This document shows positions 8,969 to 17,928 of a stretch of DNA of 64,000 bases, one piece after another. The stretch is from NCBI GenBank assembly GCA_041441465.1, contig JASDSY010000022.1, forward strand, positions 186,001-250,000, written 5' to 3'. Position 1 is the stretch's first letter. The number at the start of each line of letters is the position of its first letter. Both the position numbers and the translations under genes were made by a program. This DNA comes from JASDSY01 sp041441465 (lineage in GTDB: Bacteria; Muiribacteriota; UBA9980). The notes below the pieces were generated by a model, which saw only the letters and a list, made by a program, of their open reading frames with translations, was not told the DNA's origin and ran no database searches.

Positions 8969-9487
8969 ATGCCTTATAAATCAAATATAACAGATTTAAA
9001 ATATAATTATAAATATTTTCTTACTAAAAAAAATATAAAAGGGTTTTCGTTTATCGAAATTCTCACGGCTATAGTCATGCTCGGAATAGTCATCATCCCG
9101 CTAACAAGGCTTTTACTCTTTTCCGCGCAGGGTTCGCGTGAATCAGAAGAATATTTGTTAGCATACAGCCTTGCTACTGATAAAATCGAGCAAATAAAAA
9201 TGCTGTCGTTCGATAAAGTCGATAACGAGGAAAATGATATTTTTACAAAAGAAGAAGCTGAAAAAATACAGGATTTTCATAAATTCATGAAATTATACAA
9301 AACAAGGTATAAGCTGGATTACAAATATTATGACGCAAATTATGGAAAATTCGGCCGTACGGTGACAATCGACGATAAGGTCGACGCAGTAAACACTCCG
9401 CCTAAATTAAAAAAAGTCACTGTAAATATATATAATAAAACTTCAAAAAAAGAACTTGCTACAATAAATACATTAATAAGCGACTGA
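8969..9487 (+). CDS. Minor pseudopilin, PilV/GspI-like
   Basis: A 172-residue protein with a 25-residue basic leader and the prepilin cleavage signature 'KG^FSFIEILTAIVMLGIVIIPLTRLLL': Gly at -1, Phe at +1, Glu at +5, then the hydrophobic helix. The C-terminal globular part is short. It starts 27 bp after the prepilin peptidase gene and very probably shares its transcript. It should be processed by the neighbouring peptidase and sit at the tip of a type IV pilus or type II secretion pseudopilus. Confidence 0.85.
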   Translation: MPYKSNITDLKYNYKYFLTKKNIKGFSFIEILTAIVMLGIVIIPLTRLLLFSAQGSRESEEYLLAYSLATDKIEQIKMLSFDKVDNEENDIFTKEEAEKIQDFHKFMKLYKTRYKLDYKYYDANYGKFGRTVTIDDKVDAVNTPPKLKKVTVNIYNKTSKKELATINTLISD

Positions 9488-9709
9488 GCAAGATTTAACG
9501 CAAATATAACTTCAAAACAGTCTAAATAATAAAAAATATATTTTCATAATTATAATATATCAAGCTCGTTTGAGGTAAAAGCTTTTAAGGTATTTAACGG
9601 GAAATAAGACGGTATTTTTTAGAAAAATAAAATTTCAGCCGCAGTTTTCAAATCGGTAGTAATAATATAACTCAAGTCATAGACTACAAAAAAAAGAAAA
9701 AGGCAAATT

Positions 9710-10405
9710 ATGAATTTCACCATGAAATCAATAAAATATGTAAATAAAGATAATAATAAATTTTGCCGCAGTATAATACCCGGCAAAAGTATAAACGCCG
9801 CTTTCACAATGATAGAACTTATGATTTCAATTGCACTGTTAGCTTCCGTCATGACAATTTCTTATACTTTTTATTTTTTCTCGGCGAATATTTCAAATAA
9901 AGGGCTGGATAAAATCTCGATGCAGAAAACCTTAAGGTTTAATCTTGAAAAGATTTGTTCCGACCTTCGTTCGGCGAAAGAAATAGTAAAAATAGAACCG
10001 AATATGCTTGAATTCAAAAGATTTATCGATGAAAAACAGCAAAAACCGGGCATTAATCTTTTCGGCGACTCCGAATACCGCCGCATAAAGTATGAGTATA
10101 AAAAAAAAGGATATAATGACAAATTTGACGCAATATACGAAACGGTAGACGGCCAGGAACAACTTATGATGTATTTTCCTGAAATAAAGGAAAAAATATT
10201 CGAGCCGTATACATTTGATAGCGAAGATAATCTCATAGCTTTTGATATGCGTGAAAACGACAGCGTATTAAGGTCTAAGATATCGCTTATAAAAATAAGG
10301 TTCGAAGTGAAAGGCCCCAAGGAATCATTGACGCTTACAAGCTCGGTCAATCCAAGGTACCTTTATGGATTTAAGCAGCAGCCGTACTGGAATTTTATAA
10401 AGTAG
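9710..10405 (+). CDS. Minor pseudopilin, PilW/GspJ-like
   Basis: A 231-residue protein with a basic leader of about 31 residues and the processing region 'SINA^AFTMIELMISIALL'. The residue before the expected cut is Ala instead of the usual Gly, while Phe/Thr and Glu+5 are normal; alanine at this place is known to be tolerated by some prepilin peptidases. The C-terminal domain ('EKICSDLRSAKEIVKIEPNMLEF', later 'LIKIRFEVKGPKESLTLTSSVNPR') follows the GspJ/PilW pattern. The 222 bp gap before it holds no gene. Ribosome site AAAGGC precedes the ATG. Confidence 0.82.
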   Translation: MNFTMKSIKYVNKDNNKFCRSIIPGKSINAAFTMIELMISIALLASVMTISYTFYFFSANISNKGLDKISMQKTLRFNLEKICSDLRSAKEIVKIEPNMLEFKRFIDEKQQKPGINLFGDSEYRRIKYEYKKKGYNDKFDAIYETVDGQEQLMMYFPEIKEKIFEPYTFDSEDNLIAFDMRENDSVLRSKISLIKIRFEVKGPKESLTLTSSVNPRYLYGFKQQPYWNFIK

Positions 10406-10466
10406 CCCAAAGCAATGCGGCATCGGACACTAAAAAGTACAAATATAAAAAAAGAAGGAAAGACAT

Positions 10467-11189
10467 ATGAATTCTAGCAAAAAAAAGCCCGGACAGCGCG
10501 AGCTGGCGGTAATACTGCTTTCAGGCGGAATGGATTCATGCGTAGTTACAGCCGTAGCCGCGCAAAAATATGAACTTGCCTGCCTTCACCTAAATTACGG
10601 ACAGCGCACCGAAAATAAGGAATTGCAAAGTTTTCAAAAAATTTGCGATCATTATGACGTAAAACACAGATTAATAGTCGATGTAAATTACTTAAAACAA
10701 ATCGGCGGCTCGTCACTGACCGATCACACTATCGATGTGCCTGAAGCCGCACTTCACTCGAAAGAAATACCGAACACTTATGTTCCGTTCAGAAATGCCA
10801 ATATTTTATCAATAGCTGTATCATGGGCCGAAGTTATAAAAGCGGCAAAAATATTTGTCGGCGCGGTAGCCGAGGATTCGTCAGGTTATCCTGACACGCG
10901 CCGTGAGTTTTACGACGCATTTGAAAAAACCATCGAAACAGGAACAACGTTAGGCGGCAATTTAAAAATAGAAACGCCGATCATTAATTTAAAAAAATCC
11001 GAAATCGTAAAATTAGGAATGCAATTAAAAGCGCCGTTCGAGTTAAGCTGGAGCTGTTATAAATCCAGCGAATCGGCATGCGGCGAATGCGACTCATGCG
11101 CATTAAGGCTTCGCGGATTCAGCCAGGCGGGCTTTAAAGACCCTATCGCCTATGCCTCAAATATATTTTCAAGTGAAACATTTGTCTGA
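10467..11189 (+). CDS. queC: 7-cyano-7-deazaguanine synthase QueC
   Basis: A 240-residue enzyme of usual length. It carries the PP-loop 'LLSGGMDS' (SGGMDS at 19-24) for ATP binding, 'LNYGQRTENKEL' (42-53), 'VPFRN' and the C-terminal zinc site of four cysteines (197, 205, 208, 211: 'SWSCYKSSESACGECDSC'). QueC converts 7-carboxy-7-deazaguanine plus ammonia to preQ0, using ATP, on the pathway to queuosine in tRNA. No other que gene lies in the window. It sits between pseudopilin genes and the PilT fusion without an obvious functional link; ribosome site GAAGGAAAG precedes the ATG. Confidence 0.97.
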   Translation: MNSSKKKPGQRELAVILLSGGMDSCVVTAVAAQKYELACLHLNYGQRTENKELQSFQKICDHYDVKHRLIVDVNYLKQIGGSSLTDHTIDVPEAALHSKEIPNTYVPFRNANILSIAVSWAEVIKAAKIFVGAVAEDSSGYPDTRREFYDAFEKTIETGTTLGGNLKIETPIINLKKSEIVKLGMQLKAPFELSWSCYKSSESACGECDSCALRLRGFSQAGFKDPIAYASNIFSSETFV

Positions 11190-11261
11190 TATATTTAGTA
11201 AGATTAACTTACATATCTAACTTTCGCAGCAAATATTTTTAAAGACAAAGGAGTTATTTTT

Positions 11262-14129
11262 ATGGCCATTTCCAAAAACATAGATAGCAGAACAACAATT
11301 GAATATGACGCTGAAGATATAGAATTGACGCAAGCAAATAATAACAAAATAATGTCTAAAAGGGATGCCATAGAAAAGCTTGTTAACGAAATCAGGACGC
11401 TCGAAAAAAACAGCGACAATAATTCCATAAAAAAACTTATAGACCTTTTTCAAAATAAAATATGGCAGATAAGAAAACTCGCATCGTCGGCGCTTGTACG
11501 CATAAATAAAAACGTGCTTAATATCTTAGACGATACCTTATACAAAACGTCATTTAAAAATGAGGATACGCTATACTGGTCGCTTCAAACGGCGGCCGGC
11601 ATAAAAACGGCATCGGCCGAATATGTCATAAAATGGGCAAGCGAGGAAAATTTTCCCAAAAAATACAAACCCATTCTCGCCAAAACACTTTCTAAAATCA
11701 ACAATACCGCTGCCGTTCCATTTTTGATAGAACTGCTCGGCGATGATAATTGGCTCACACGAAAAGAAGCGGCTGCCGCGCTGACATGTTTCGGGCGCAA
11801 CATAATACCGCAGCTGCAAAGTTCTTTCACCAATGAAAAGGTTGAAATCAGAAACTGGATAGCTAAAATCATAGGGCAGATTTTAGGAAAAGATTCCTTT
11901 GCGTTCTTCAAAAACATGCTTCAATCCGAACGCCGCGAAATGAGATATTATGCCATTTCTGCATTATCAGAAATCAGCGAACCTGACGCCTATAACGCTA
12001 TAGCATCAAAGGTTGCCGATCCTTCATGGCTGATCAGAGTACAATCCGCCGATATACTTGAAAAACTCGGAGAAACCGCGATACCATATCTTCAAAAAAT
12101 TTTATCAGAAGGCACATCCGACGAAAAATTTTACGCCATTAAAATATTGAAGAATATCACCAAAGATAACGCGTTGCGAATAATCAAAGAATCAATAAAT
12201 ACCGGCGATAACGACTCAAAAATACTTATGCTTTCAGCGCTTTATGACGCCGACGAAGACACCGTTTTCGGCATGCTCGCAGATTCACTTACTGACCATA
12301 ACTATTTCATCCAAAAACACGCATCAAATCTTTTGATACAGATGGGCTGCCGCATACTTCCTAAAATCACCGAATTATTCAAAAAAACTCAGAATGAAAA
12401 TCTCAGATACTGGCTGATCGAAGTATTGAACTCATTTACAATCACCGATTCATTCGAAGCCATTACCGAAATTTTCAACGAATGTTATAAACGCGAAAAA
12501 ATACAAATCCTACAGCCATTATCAGCCACATTTGATATAGCTCTGGACAATAAGATAGCGCTTTTTATTATAAAGGCGCTGAAGGATAAAAGTTATTCAG
12601 TCAGAAATTGCGCCTTTACCCAACTCGTAAGATTCGGTTATATAAAAGTCAATTTTAACGGCCAGCCTGAATCTTTAAATGACATACTTTTAAAAATCCA
12701 GGATTACGGCCTTGAGGAAAGCGAAAACGAACATATCGAAGAATTAGTGCGTTCAAATGCCTTAAAACTTGAAAAACGGCCGGAAACAAAAAATATGGCA
12801 GCTTATCAAAACGCGCCGGCAGCAGTTACGCAAAAACCGATTTATACCGATCAGCCCCAATTATCAACGCCGCAGGCAAATTTTTACGGCCAGCTTCAGC
12901 CAGCTTCCGAACAATTTAACTTCCAGACAACTGAAGAATTAGAAATTGACAAATATAACTTTCATATAGACGACATATTAAAAGACGCGATAAGTAAAAA
13001 GGCTTCGGATATTCATTTTTCAGTAAATTATCCGCCGTCATTCAGGATCGACGGAAATGTCGAATTCCAGAAAAAATATCCGGAATTGACTCCCGGCAAT
13101 ACAAGATATCTGGCATACCAGGTGATGAAGCCTATAATAAGAAACAGTTTCGAAAAAATAAAAGAACTTGACATATCATACGAAATCAAGGGAACTGCCA
13201 GATTCAGAGTAAACATATTCATGGATATGCATGGAGTCGGCATGGTATTCCGTGTGATTCCTTATGAAATACCGTCGATAGAAACATTAGGCGCGCCTCC
13301 TATACTAAAAACTCTCGCGGAAAAGAGCAAAGGCCTCGTACTTGTAACAGGTCCGACCGGTTCAGGCAAATCGACGACACTCGCCGCTATGATAAATTAT
13401 ATCAATAAAATTAAAAAAGCGCACATCATAACGATCGAAGATCCGGTCGAATTCGTGCATAGTCCCATTCTTTCAAAAATAACCCAGCGCGAACTTAATG
13501 TTTCGACAATGTCTTTCGCTAACGCACTGCGTTCGTCATTGCGCGAAGACCCGGATATAATATTAGTCGGCGAAATGCGCGACCTCGAAACCATAGAACT
13601 CGCAATTACCGCGGCCGAAACCGGCCATCTGGTGTTCGGCACGGTACATACCGCCTCGGCGGCCAATACAATCGATAGAATCATAGACGTATTCCCGGCC
13701 GACAAACACTCACAGGTAAGGGTATCTCTGGTCGAAGGACTTTTGGCAGTAATAGCACAGTCGCTGGTGCCTAAAAAGAACGGCCACGGCCGGATAGCCG
13801 CATTCGAAGTAATGACGATGACAACGGCGATAGGCAACCTTATAAAAGAAGGCAAAACATCACAGATTAAAGATTATATGCTGGCAGGAAAACAATACGG
13901 CATGCAAATATTGGACGATTCGCTGGCCGAGCTTATGACTCGCGAGGAAATCACATTCGAAGACGCGCTCTGCGCATCTTATAACAAAGAAGATTTCAAA
14001 AAAAGATACGGCGGCAATCAGGCCAATTCGCCAGGCGGCAAAGTTGGAATAAAAGATGAACTTTCAAACGAGGCATTATACGGCCTTAAGTCTAAACCAA
14101 ACAACGCCGTTAAGCCTGTTAAGAAATAA
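11262..14129 (+). CDS. HEAT-repeat protein fused to a PilT-type pilus retraction ATPase
   Basis: A 955-residue two-part protein. Residues about 35-480 are a HEAT-repeat solenoid (units such as 'AVPFLIELLGDDNWLTRKEAAAAL' in spirit, recurring every 30-38 residues). A Pro/Gln/Ala-rich linker (about 510-555) leads to a complete PilT-like secretion ATPase: 'KKASDIHFSV' (579-588), Walker A GPTGSGKST (697-705), Asp box 'ITIEDPVEF' (723-731), Walker B 'DPDIILVGEMRD' (763-773, with the GEMRD signature of PilT/PilU) and His box 'GHLVFGTVHT' (788-797). PilT-type ATPases power pilus retraction and normally are about 350 residues; the solenoid extension is unusual and may dock partner proteins. The ribosome site is AAAGGAG (11248-11254). 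Confidence 0.9.
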   Translation: MAISKNIDSRTTIEYDAEDIELTQANNNKIMSKRDAIEKLVNEIRTLEKNSDNNSIKKLIDLFQNKIWQIRKLASSALVRINKNVLNILDDTLYKTSFKNEDTLYWSLQTAAGIKTASAEYVIKWASEENFPKKYKPILAKTLSKINNTAAVPFLIELLGDDNWLTRKEAAAALTCFGRNIIPQLQSSFTNEKVEIRNWIAKIIGQILGKDSFAFFKNMLQSERREMRYYAISALSEISEPDAYNAIASKVADPSWLIRVQSADILEKLGETAIPYLQKILSEGTSDEKFYAIKILKNITKDNALRIIKESINTGDNDSKILMLSALYDADEDTVFGMLADSLTDHNYFIQKHASNLLIQMGCRILPKITELFKKTQNENLRYWLIEVLNSFTITDSFEAITEIFNECYKREKIQILQPLSATFDIALDNKIALFIIKALKDKSYSVRNCAFTQLVRFGYIKVNFNGQPESLNDILLKIQDYGLEESENEHIEELVRSNALKLEKRPETKNMAAYQNAPAAVTQKPIYTDQPQLSTPQANFYGQLQPASEQFNFQTTEELEIDKYNFHIDDILKDAISKKASDIHFSVNYPPSFRIDGNVEFQKKYPELTPGNTRYLAYQVMKPIIRNSFEKIKELDISYEIKGTARFRVNIFMDMHGVGMVFRVIPYEIPSIETLGAPPILKTLAEKSKGLVLVTGPTGSGKSTTLAAMINYINKIKKAHIITIEDPVEFVHSPILSKITQRELNVSTMSFANALRSSLREDPDIILVGEMRDLETIELAITAAETGHLVFGTVHTASAANTIDRIIDVFPADKHSQVRVSLVEGLLAVIAQSLVPKKNGHGRIAAFEVMTMTTAIGNLIKEGKTSQIKDYMLAGKQYGMQILDDSLAELMTREEITFEDALCASYNKEDFKKRYGGNQANSPGGKVGIKDELSNEALYGLKSKPNNAVKPVKK

Positions 14130-14271
14130 ATGATCAGGTTCATTTACATTTTTTATTAAATGTATAATCAATTATTCGGTTTTACTTTACGAATCAAATA
14201 TAAAATGCTAAAATATAATTAGAAGCATTAAAAATAAAAAAAGATATACAAAAAATGAAAGGGGAACATTA

Positions 14272-14904
14272 ATGTTTTCAGAATTAAAAGTCAGGGAATT
14301 TCTTGAGAAAGTGGCAAGTTCGGATCCGACGCCGGGCGGCGGTTCGGTAGCGGCAATGAACGTCGCCGCAGGCTGCTGCTGCGCAATGCTGATGGCCAAT
14401 GTGACTCTTGGAAAAGAAAAATACATCCAGGTGCAAAACGAAGTTCAAAAAATTGTCATTGAACTGACAGAACATAAAAAACAAGCGCTCTCGCTGATGG
14501 ACCGCGACAAAGAAGCATACGACAGCGTAGTAATGGCTTTTAAAATGAAAAAAGATACAGACGAAGAAAAGGAATTGCGCAAAAAAGCAATATTTAATGC
14601 TAATTTAAAAGCTACCGAAGTGCCTCTTACAATTTCAGAAACAGCGATTAAAGTAATCGAATATATAAAAAGGCTGATTGAAATCGGCAATAAAAACGCC
14701 ATCTCAGATTCATTAACAGGATTATTCAACTGCTATGCGGGTTCAATAAGCTCGATTTCAGTTGCAAAATTAAATCTCTCTGGCACATGGGCCGATCCTG
14801 AAACAAAGGCTAATTTAATAAAAAAAGTTAAAAACCTCGAGTTAGCGACAGAAACAGCACTGGAATCAATTAAAAAAATCATACTCGTCAATCTGCCTTC
14901 TTAA
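14272..14904 (+). CDS. Cyclodeaminase/cyclohydrolase family protein (FTCD C-domain / FchA-like)
   Basis: A 210-residue helical protein with the family hallmark 'SSDPTPGGGSVAAM' (16-29) and 'LMDRDKEAYDSVVMAFKM' (about 75-92). Members either act as formimidoyl-tetrahydrofolate cyclodeaminase or as methenyl-tetrahydrofolate cyclohydrolase (FchA), both feeding one-carbon metabolism. Its free-standing form fits FchA-like proteins best, but the two activities cannot be told apart by sequence reading. It has a good ribosome site (AAAGGGG) and no obvious partner nearby; the following PAS gene starts 43 bp downstream. Confidence 0.85.
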   Translation: MFSELKVREFLEKVASSDPTPGGGSVAAMNVAAGCCCAMLMANVTLGKEKYIQVQNEVQKIVIELTEHKKQALSLMDRDKEAYDSVVMAFKMKKDTDEEKELRKKAIFNANLKATEVPLTISETAIKVIEYIKRLIEIGNKNAISDSLTGLFNCYAGSISSISVAKLNLSGTWADPETKANLIKKVKNLELATETALESIKKIILVNLPS

Positions 14905-14947
14905 TAAATGATTTTTTAAAATAAAATAAACGGGGGAGGGGTTTAAA

Positions 14948-15793
14948 ATGACAGAAAAACATTTATCCATTTTAAAAATAAATGAGCATGTCCATCTGTC
15001 GCATTCCATTGTCACGAAGATGTCCGACGGAATGATATTCATAGACACCAGCCACAACATAGTATTTTTAAATCCCGCCGCCGAGAAGCTTACCGGGTTC
15101 ACTAATAACGAAGCGTTCGGCAAAAATATTCTCAAGATTTTCAATATAGTGAGCGCTGATAACGGGCACGAACTAACGACGGCGCTGATGCATAATGCGG
15201 AAATCCAGGGAATGCATGAACTTGGCGAGACAGCGATACTGATAACCAAAAACGGCATAAGCGGAAAACACGCATTAAAGATAAAATTTACCGAACTTTC
15301 CTGGTACAAACAACAGACTGCCGGCAAATTTGACAGCAAGCTTGTCGAAGTAAGCTGCATGACTATAATGGATAACTCGCAAAAATTAGACGGCCTGATG
15401 ATATTATTTAAAGATGTGACAGAGCGGGCTAAAAACCAGGAAAACCTCGAAATATTAGCGCGCGTTGTCGAGCAGAGCCCGCTTATGATAATGCTTACCG
15501 ATACCAACGGGAATATCGAATATGTCAACAGGCAATTCACGCAGACTACCGGCTACGAATTGTCCGAAATTATAGGGAAAAATCCGAGTATATTAAAATC
15601 CGGTAGCACCAGCCCGGATAGTTATAAATACATGTGGGCCGCCTTAAAATCAGGCGGAGAATGGAAAGGCGAGTTTTGCAATAAGAAGAAAAACGGCGAA
15701 CTTTATTATGAAATTGCAAGAATCCAGTCAATTCGCGACAAACACGGCCATATAAAAAGGTTTTTAGCAATCAAAGAAGAAATTAAAAAATAA
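14948..15793 (+). CDS. Tandem PAS-domain protein without output domain
   Basis: A 281-residue cytoplasmic protein consisting of two PAS domains. The first spans about 20-150 ('MSDGMIFIDTSHNIVFLNPAAEKLTGF'), the second about 160-280 ('SPLMIMLTDTNGNIEYVNRQFTQTTGYELSEIIGKNP', ending in a PAC-type 'REIARIQSIRDKHGHIKRFLAIKEEI'-like segment). No kinase, GGDEF or other effector domain follows; the stop codon comes directly after the second PAS. It probably senses a ligand or redox state and signals by protein contact. Ribosome site GGGGGAGGGG (14932-14941) is very strong. Confidence 0.85.
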   Translation: MTEKHLSILKINEHVHLSHSIVTKMSDGMIFIDTSHNIVFLNPAAEKLTGFTNNEAFGKNILKIFNIVSADNGHELTTALMHNAEIQGMHELGETAILITKNGISGKHALKIKFTELSWYKQQTAGKFDSKLVEVSCMTIMDNSQKLDGLMILFKDVTERAKNQENLEILARVVEQSPLMIMLTDTNGNIEYVNRQFTQTTGYELSEIIGKNPSILKSGSTSPDSYKYMWAALKSGGEWKGEFCNKKKNGELYYEIARIQSIRDKHGHIKRFLAIKEEIKK

Positions 15794-15933
15794 ATATCAC
15801 CAAAATCCATACTAAAACAAATAAAAATAATTATTGATAAACTTTTAAATTTATGGTTAAATATAGGCAGGTTAAATTTTTAAAATAATTCATAAGCAAG
15901 ATTTAAAACACGTTTAAATAGCAATTTATAAAA

Positions 15934-15965
15934 ATAAGCGCGGATAGGTTTATATTCGCGCTTAT
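15934..15965. other. 13-bp stem-loop upstream of yicC
   Basis: ATAAGCGCGGATA (15934-15946) pairs with TATTCGCGCTTAT (15953-15965), one G-T pair, loop GGTTTA. On the plus strand no T run follows, so it is not a standard terminator in that direction; on the minus strand a TTTTTAT tail follows but no minus-strand gene ends here. It may stabilise or process the 3' end of the PAS mRNA or act in the leader of the yicC operon. Confidence 0.55.
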
Positions 15966-16022
15966 GTAAATTAAAAAAGAGTAATTTATAAATTAATACA
16001 ACAGAAAGCGGTGAATTTTTAT

Positions 16023-16910
16023 ATGTTATACAGTATGACCGGATACGCTAAAATTTCGCAGACAATAGACGGCGTTGAACATACGTTTGAATTGAAAACA
16101 TTAAATCATAAATATGTAGACATCAAACTTAACGTTCCTAAAATGATTGAACCATACGAAATGGAAATAAGCGAAATTTTGAGAAATGAAATAAAACGCG
16201 GCAGCGTCAGGGCGGTATATACAGTTAAAAATGTCACGAGCGTAGCTACAAAATTTGACGTCGATATTGACATTGCGCGTTCATATTACGAAGCTTACCT
16301 TATGGTGGCTAAAAGCTTAAAATTAAATTATATTCCGGACGTAAGCGTAATTATGAAACATAACGGCGTTTTAAATACAATCGAAGAGGATACATTCAAA
16401 GATAAAGACCTCGTTCTCGGCCTCGTTTTAAAAGCGACACGCGAATTGAATAAATTCAGGGAATCAGAAGGTAAACGCCTCGCTAAGTTCATCGGCGACC
16501 GCCTTAAAATGCTGGGAAAATCAGTCGAAAAAATATCTAAGCTCGTCAAGAATGTGAAACAAATCCACTTCGATAAAATGAAAGAACGCCTGGCCGAATT
16601 CACAAAAAAAGTCAAGACAGAAGTCGATGAAAACAGGATGCTTCAGGAATTAGTTCTTTTTATAGACCGCAGCGATATTTCAGAAGAGCTTGAAAGACTT
16701 GAAAGCCATATAAAATATTTTGAAACGCTTTTGAAAGGTGACGCGAACGATCCAATAGTCGGCCGTAAAATGGATTTTTTATGCCAGGAACTTTTCAGGG
16801 AAATAACTACATTATCCAATAAGACAAACCTGATAGAAGTCACAAAAATCGCAATCGATGTGAAATCAGAAATTGAAAAAATACGCGAACAAGTGCAGAA
16901 CATTCAATAA
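16023..16910 (+). CDS. yicC: YicC family endoribonuclease
   Basis: A 295-residue protein of the usual length. ATG at 16023 is chosen over GTG 16011 because it gives the family N-terminus 'MLYSMTGYAK' and is 8 nt behind GGTGA. The YicC N-domain and the C-terminal DUF1732 part are present: 'LNHKYVDIKL', 'EIKRGSVRA', and the end 'DFLCQELFREITTLSNKTN' with 'AIDVKSEIEKIREQVQNIQ'. YicC (YloC in Bacillus) is an endoribonuclease implicated in RNA turnover. It is the first gene of a conserved housekeeping operon with remA, gmk, coaBC, priA, def and fmt. Confidence 0.95.
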   Translation: MLYSMTGYAKISQTIDGVEHTFELKTLNHKYVDIKLNVPKMIEPYEMEISEILRNEIKRGSVRAVYTVKNVTSVATKFDVDIDIARSYYEAYLMVAKSLKLNYIPDVSVIMKHNGVLNTIEEDTFKDKDLVLGLVLKATRELNKFRESEGKRLAKFIGDRLKMLGKSVEKISKLVKNVKQIHFDKMKERLAEFTKKVKTEVDENRMLQELVLFIDRSDISEELERLESHIKYFETLLKGDANDPIVGRKMDFLCQELFREITTLSNKTNLIEVTKIAIDVKSEIEKIREQVQNIQ

Positions 16911-16967
16911 AGCAATATTAAAGCATCATATAAAAAATTAAGAAAACGCACAAGTTATGGAGGCAAA

Positions 16968-17324
16968 ATGGACAGCATAAAAATATTAAATGTCGGATTC
17001 GGAAACATAGTTTTAGCTAACCGTGTTATAGCAATCGTAAGCCCGGATTCGGCGCCTATGAAAAGACTTAAAGAAGATGCGCGCGACCGCGGTAAATTAA
17101 TAGACGCCACCTACGGCCGCAGAACACGTTCTATAATAATAACAGATTCAAATCACGTTATCCTTTCGGCGGTGCAGCCTGAAACGTCGGCAAGCAGGCT
17201 TTTGGACAAGGAAGTTAAGTTCGAGAAAGAAGACATAGAGGATATGGAAGAGGGCGAAACATTCGAACCCGAAACTGACGATGAAAACGCCGATAAAGAA
17301 ACCGGCAACAAAGAGGAAAATTAA
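16968..17324 (+). CDS. remA: RemA-like (DUF370) regulator with acidic tail
   Basis: A 118-residue protein whose first 80 residues are the DUF370/RemA family: 'LNVGFGNIVLANRVIAIVSPDSAPMKRL', 'LIDATYGRRTRSIIITDS', 'HVILSAVQPET'. In Bacillus, RemA is a DNA-binding activator of biofilm-matrix genes and lies at the same place before gmk. The last 35 residues form an extra, strongly acidic tail (many Glu/Asp) not needed in the core fold. It follows yicC by 57 bp and is followed by gmk after 20 bp. A role in surface or matrix regulation is inferred from the Bacillus protein only. Confidence 0.88.
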   Translation: MDSIKILNVGFGNIVLANRVIAIVSPDSAPMKRLKEDARDRGKLIDATYGRRTRSIIITDSNHVILSAVQPETSASRLLDKEVKFEKEDIEDMEEGETFEPETDDENADKETGNKEEN

Positions 17325-17344
17325 TAGAAATCAAGAGGCTTAAT

Positions 17345-17905
17345 ATGAACCATATATTTGTCATATCCGGCCCGTCAGGCGTCGGAAAAAGCACAATAGC
17401 ACACGCGATACTGGAAAAATATGAAGGCAAAATGACCTACTCCATTTCCATGACTACTCGTAAAATCAGGGAAGGCGAAGTTAACGGCCGCGAATATATA
17501 TTCACCGACATAAAAAACTTCGAAGACCTCATAAAACAGGACGCATTCATCGAATACGCCAAAGTGCATGACAATTATTACGGCACATTGAAATCACAAA
17601 TAAACGAGGTAATTAATTCAGGAATAAACATCCTGCTCGATGTCGACACGCGCGGCGCCATTAACATAAAACAGCAATTCGGCGACAAATCGGTATTAAT
17701 CTTCATCGCGCCGCCAAGCATCGATGAGCTTAAACGCAGGCTTTTCAAAAGGCATACCGACAGCGAGGAAGTAATCGAAAAACGCATACATAACGCTATC
17801 GCTGAAATAGAAAAATCGTCAAAATATGATTATATAGTTAAAAACAACGACCTGGACCAGGCGATATCGGAATGTATAAATATAATCGAAAACCACAATA
17901 AATAA
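17345..17905 (+). CDS. gmk: Guanylate kinase
   Basis: A 186-residue enzyme, typical length. P-loop GPSGVGKST (9-17), GMP-binding 'SMTTRKIREGEVNGREYIF' (about 35-53), 'FIEYAKVHDNYYGT' and 'LLDVDTRGAINIKQQF' are all present, and the lid region 'LKRRLFKRHTDSEEVIEKRI' follows. It phosphorylates GMP to GDP with ATP. It is the third gene of the housekeeping operon. In many bacteria rpoZ follows; here only 23 bp separate gmk from coaBC. Confidence 0.97.
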   Translation: MNHIFVISGPSGVGKSTIAHAILEKYEGKMTYSISMTTRKIREGEVNGREYIFTDIKNFEDLIKQDAFIEYAKVHDNYYGTLKSQINEVINSGINILLDVDTRGAINIKQQFGDKSVLIFIAPPSIDELKRRLFKRHTDSEEVIEKRIHNAIAEIEKSSKYDYIVKNNDLDQAISECINIIENHNK

Positions 17906-17928
17906 ACAATAATCAAAGGTGAATTAAA

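Noticed and set aside
9871..10350. 159-residue minus-strand open frame opposite the second pseudopilin
   Set aside because: The plus strand encodes a prepilin signature with good context; the antisense frame shows none.
14866..15540. 224-residue minus-strand open frame opposite the PAS gene
   Set aside because: It is the mirror frame of a clear coding region with strong family motifs on the plus strand.
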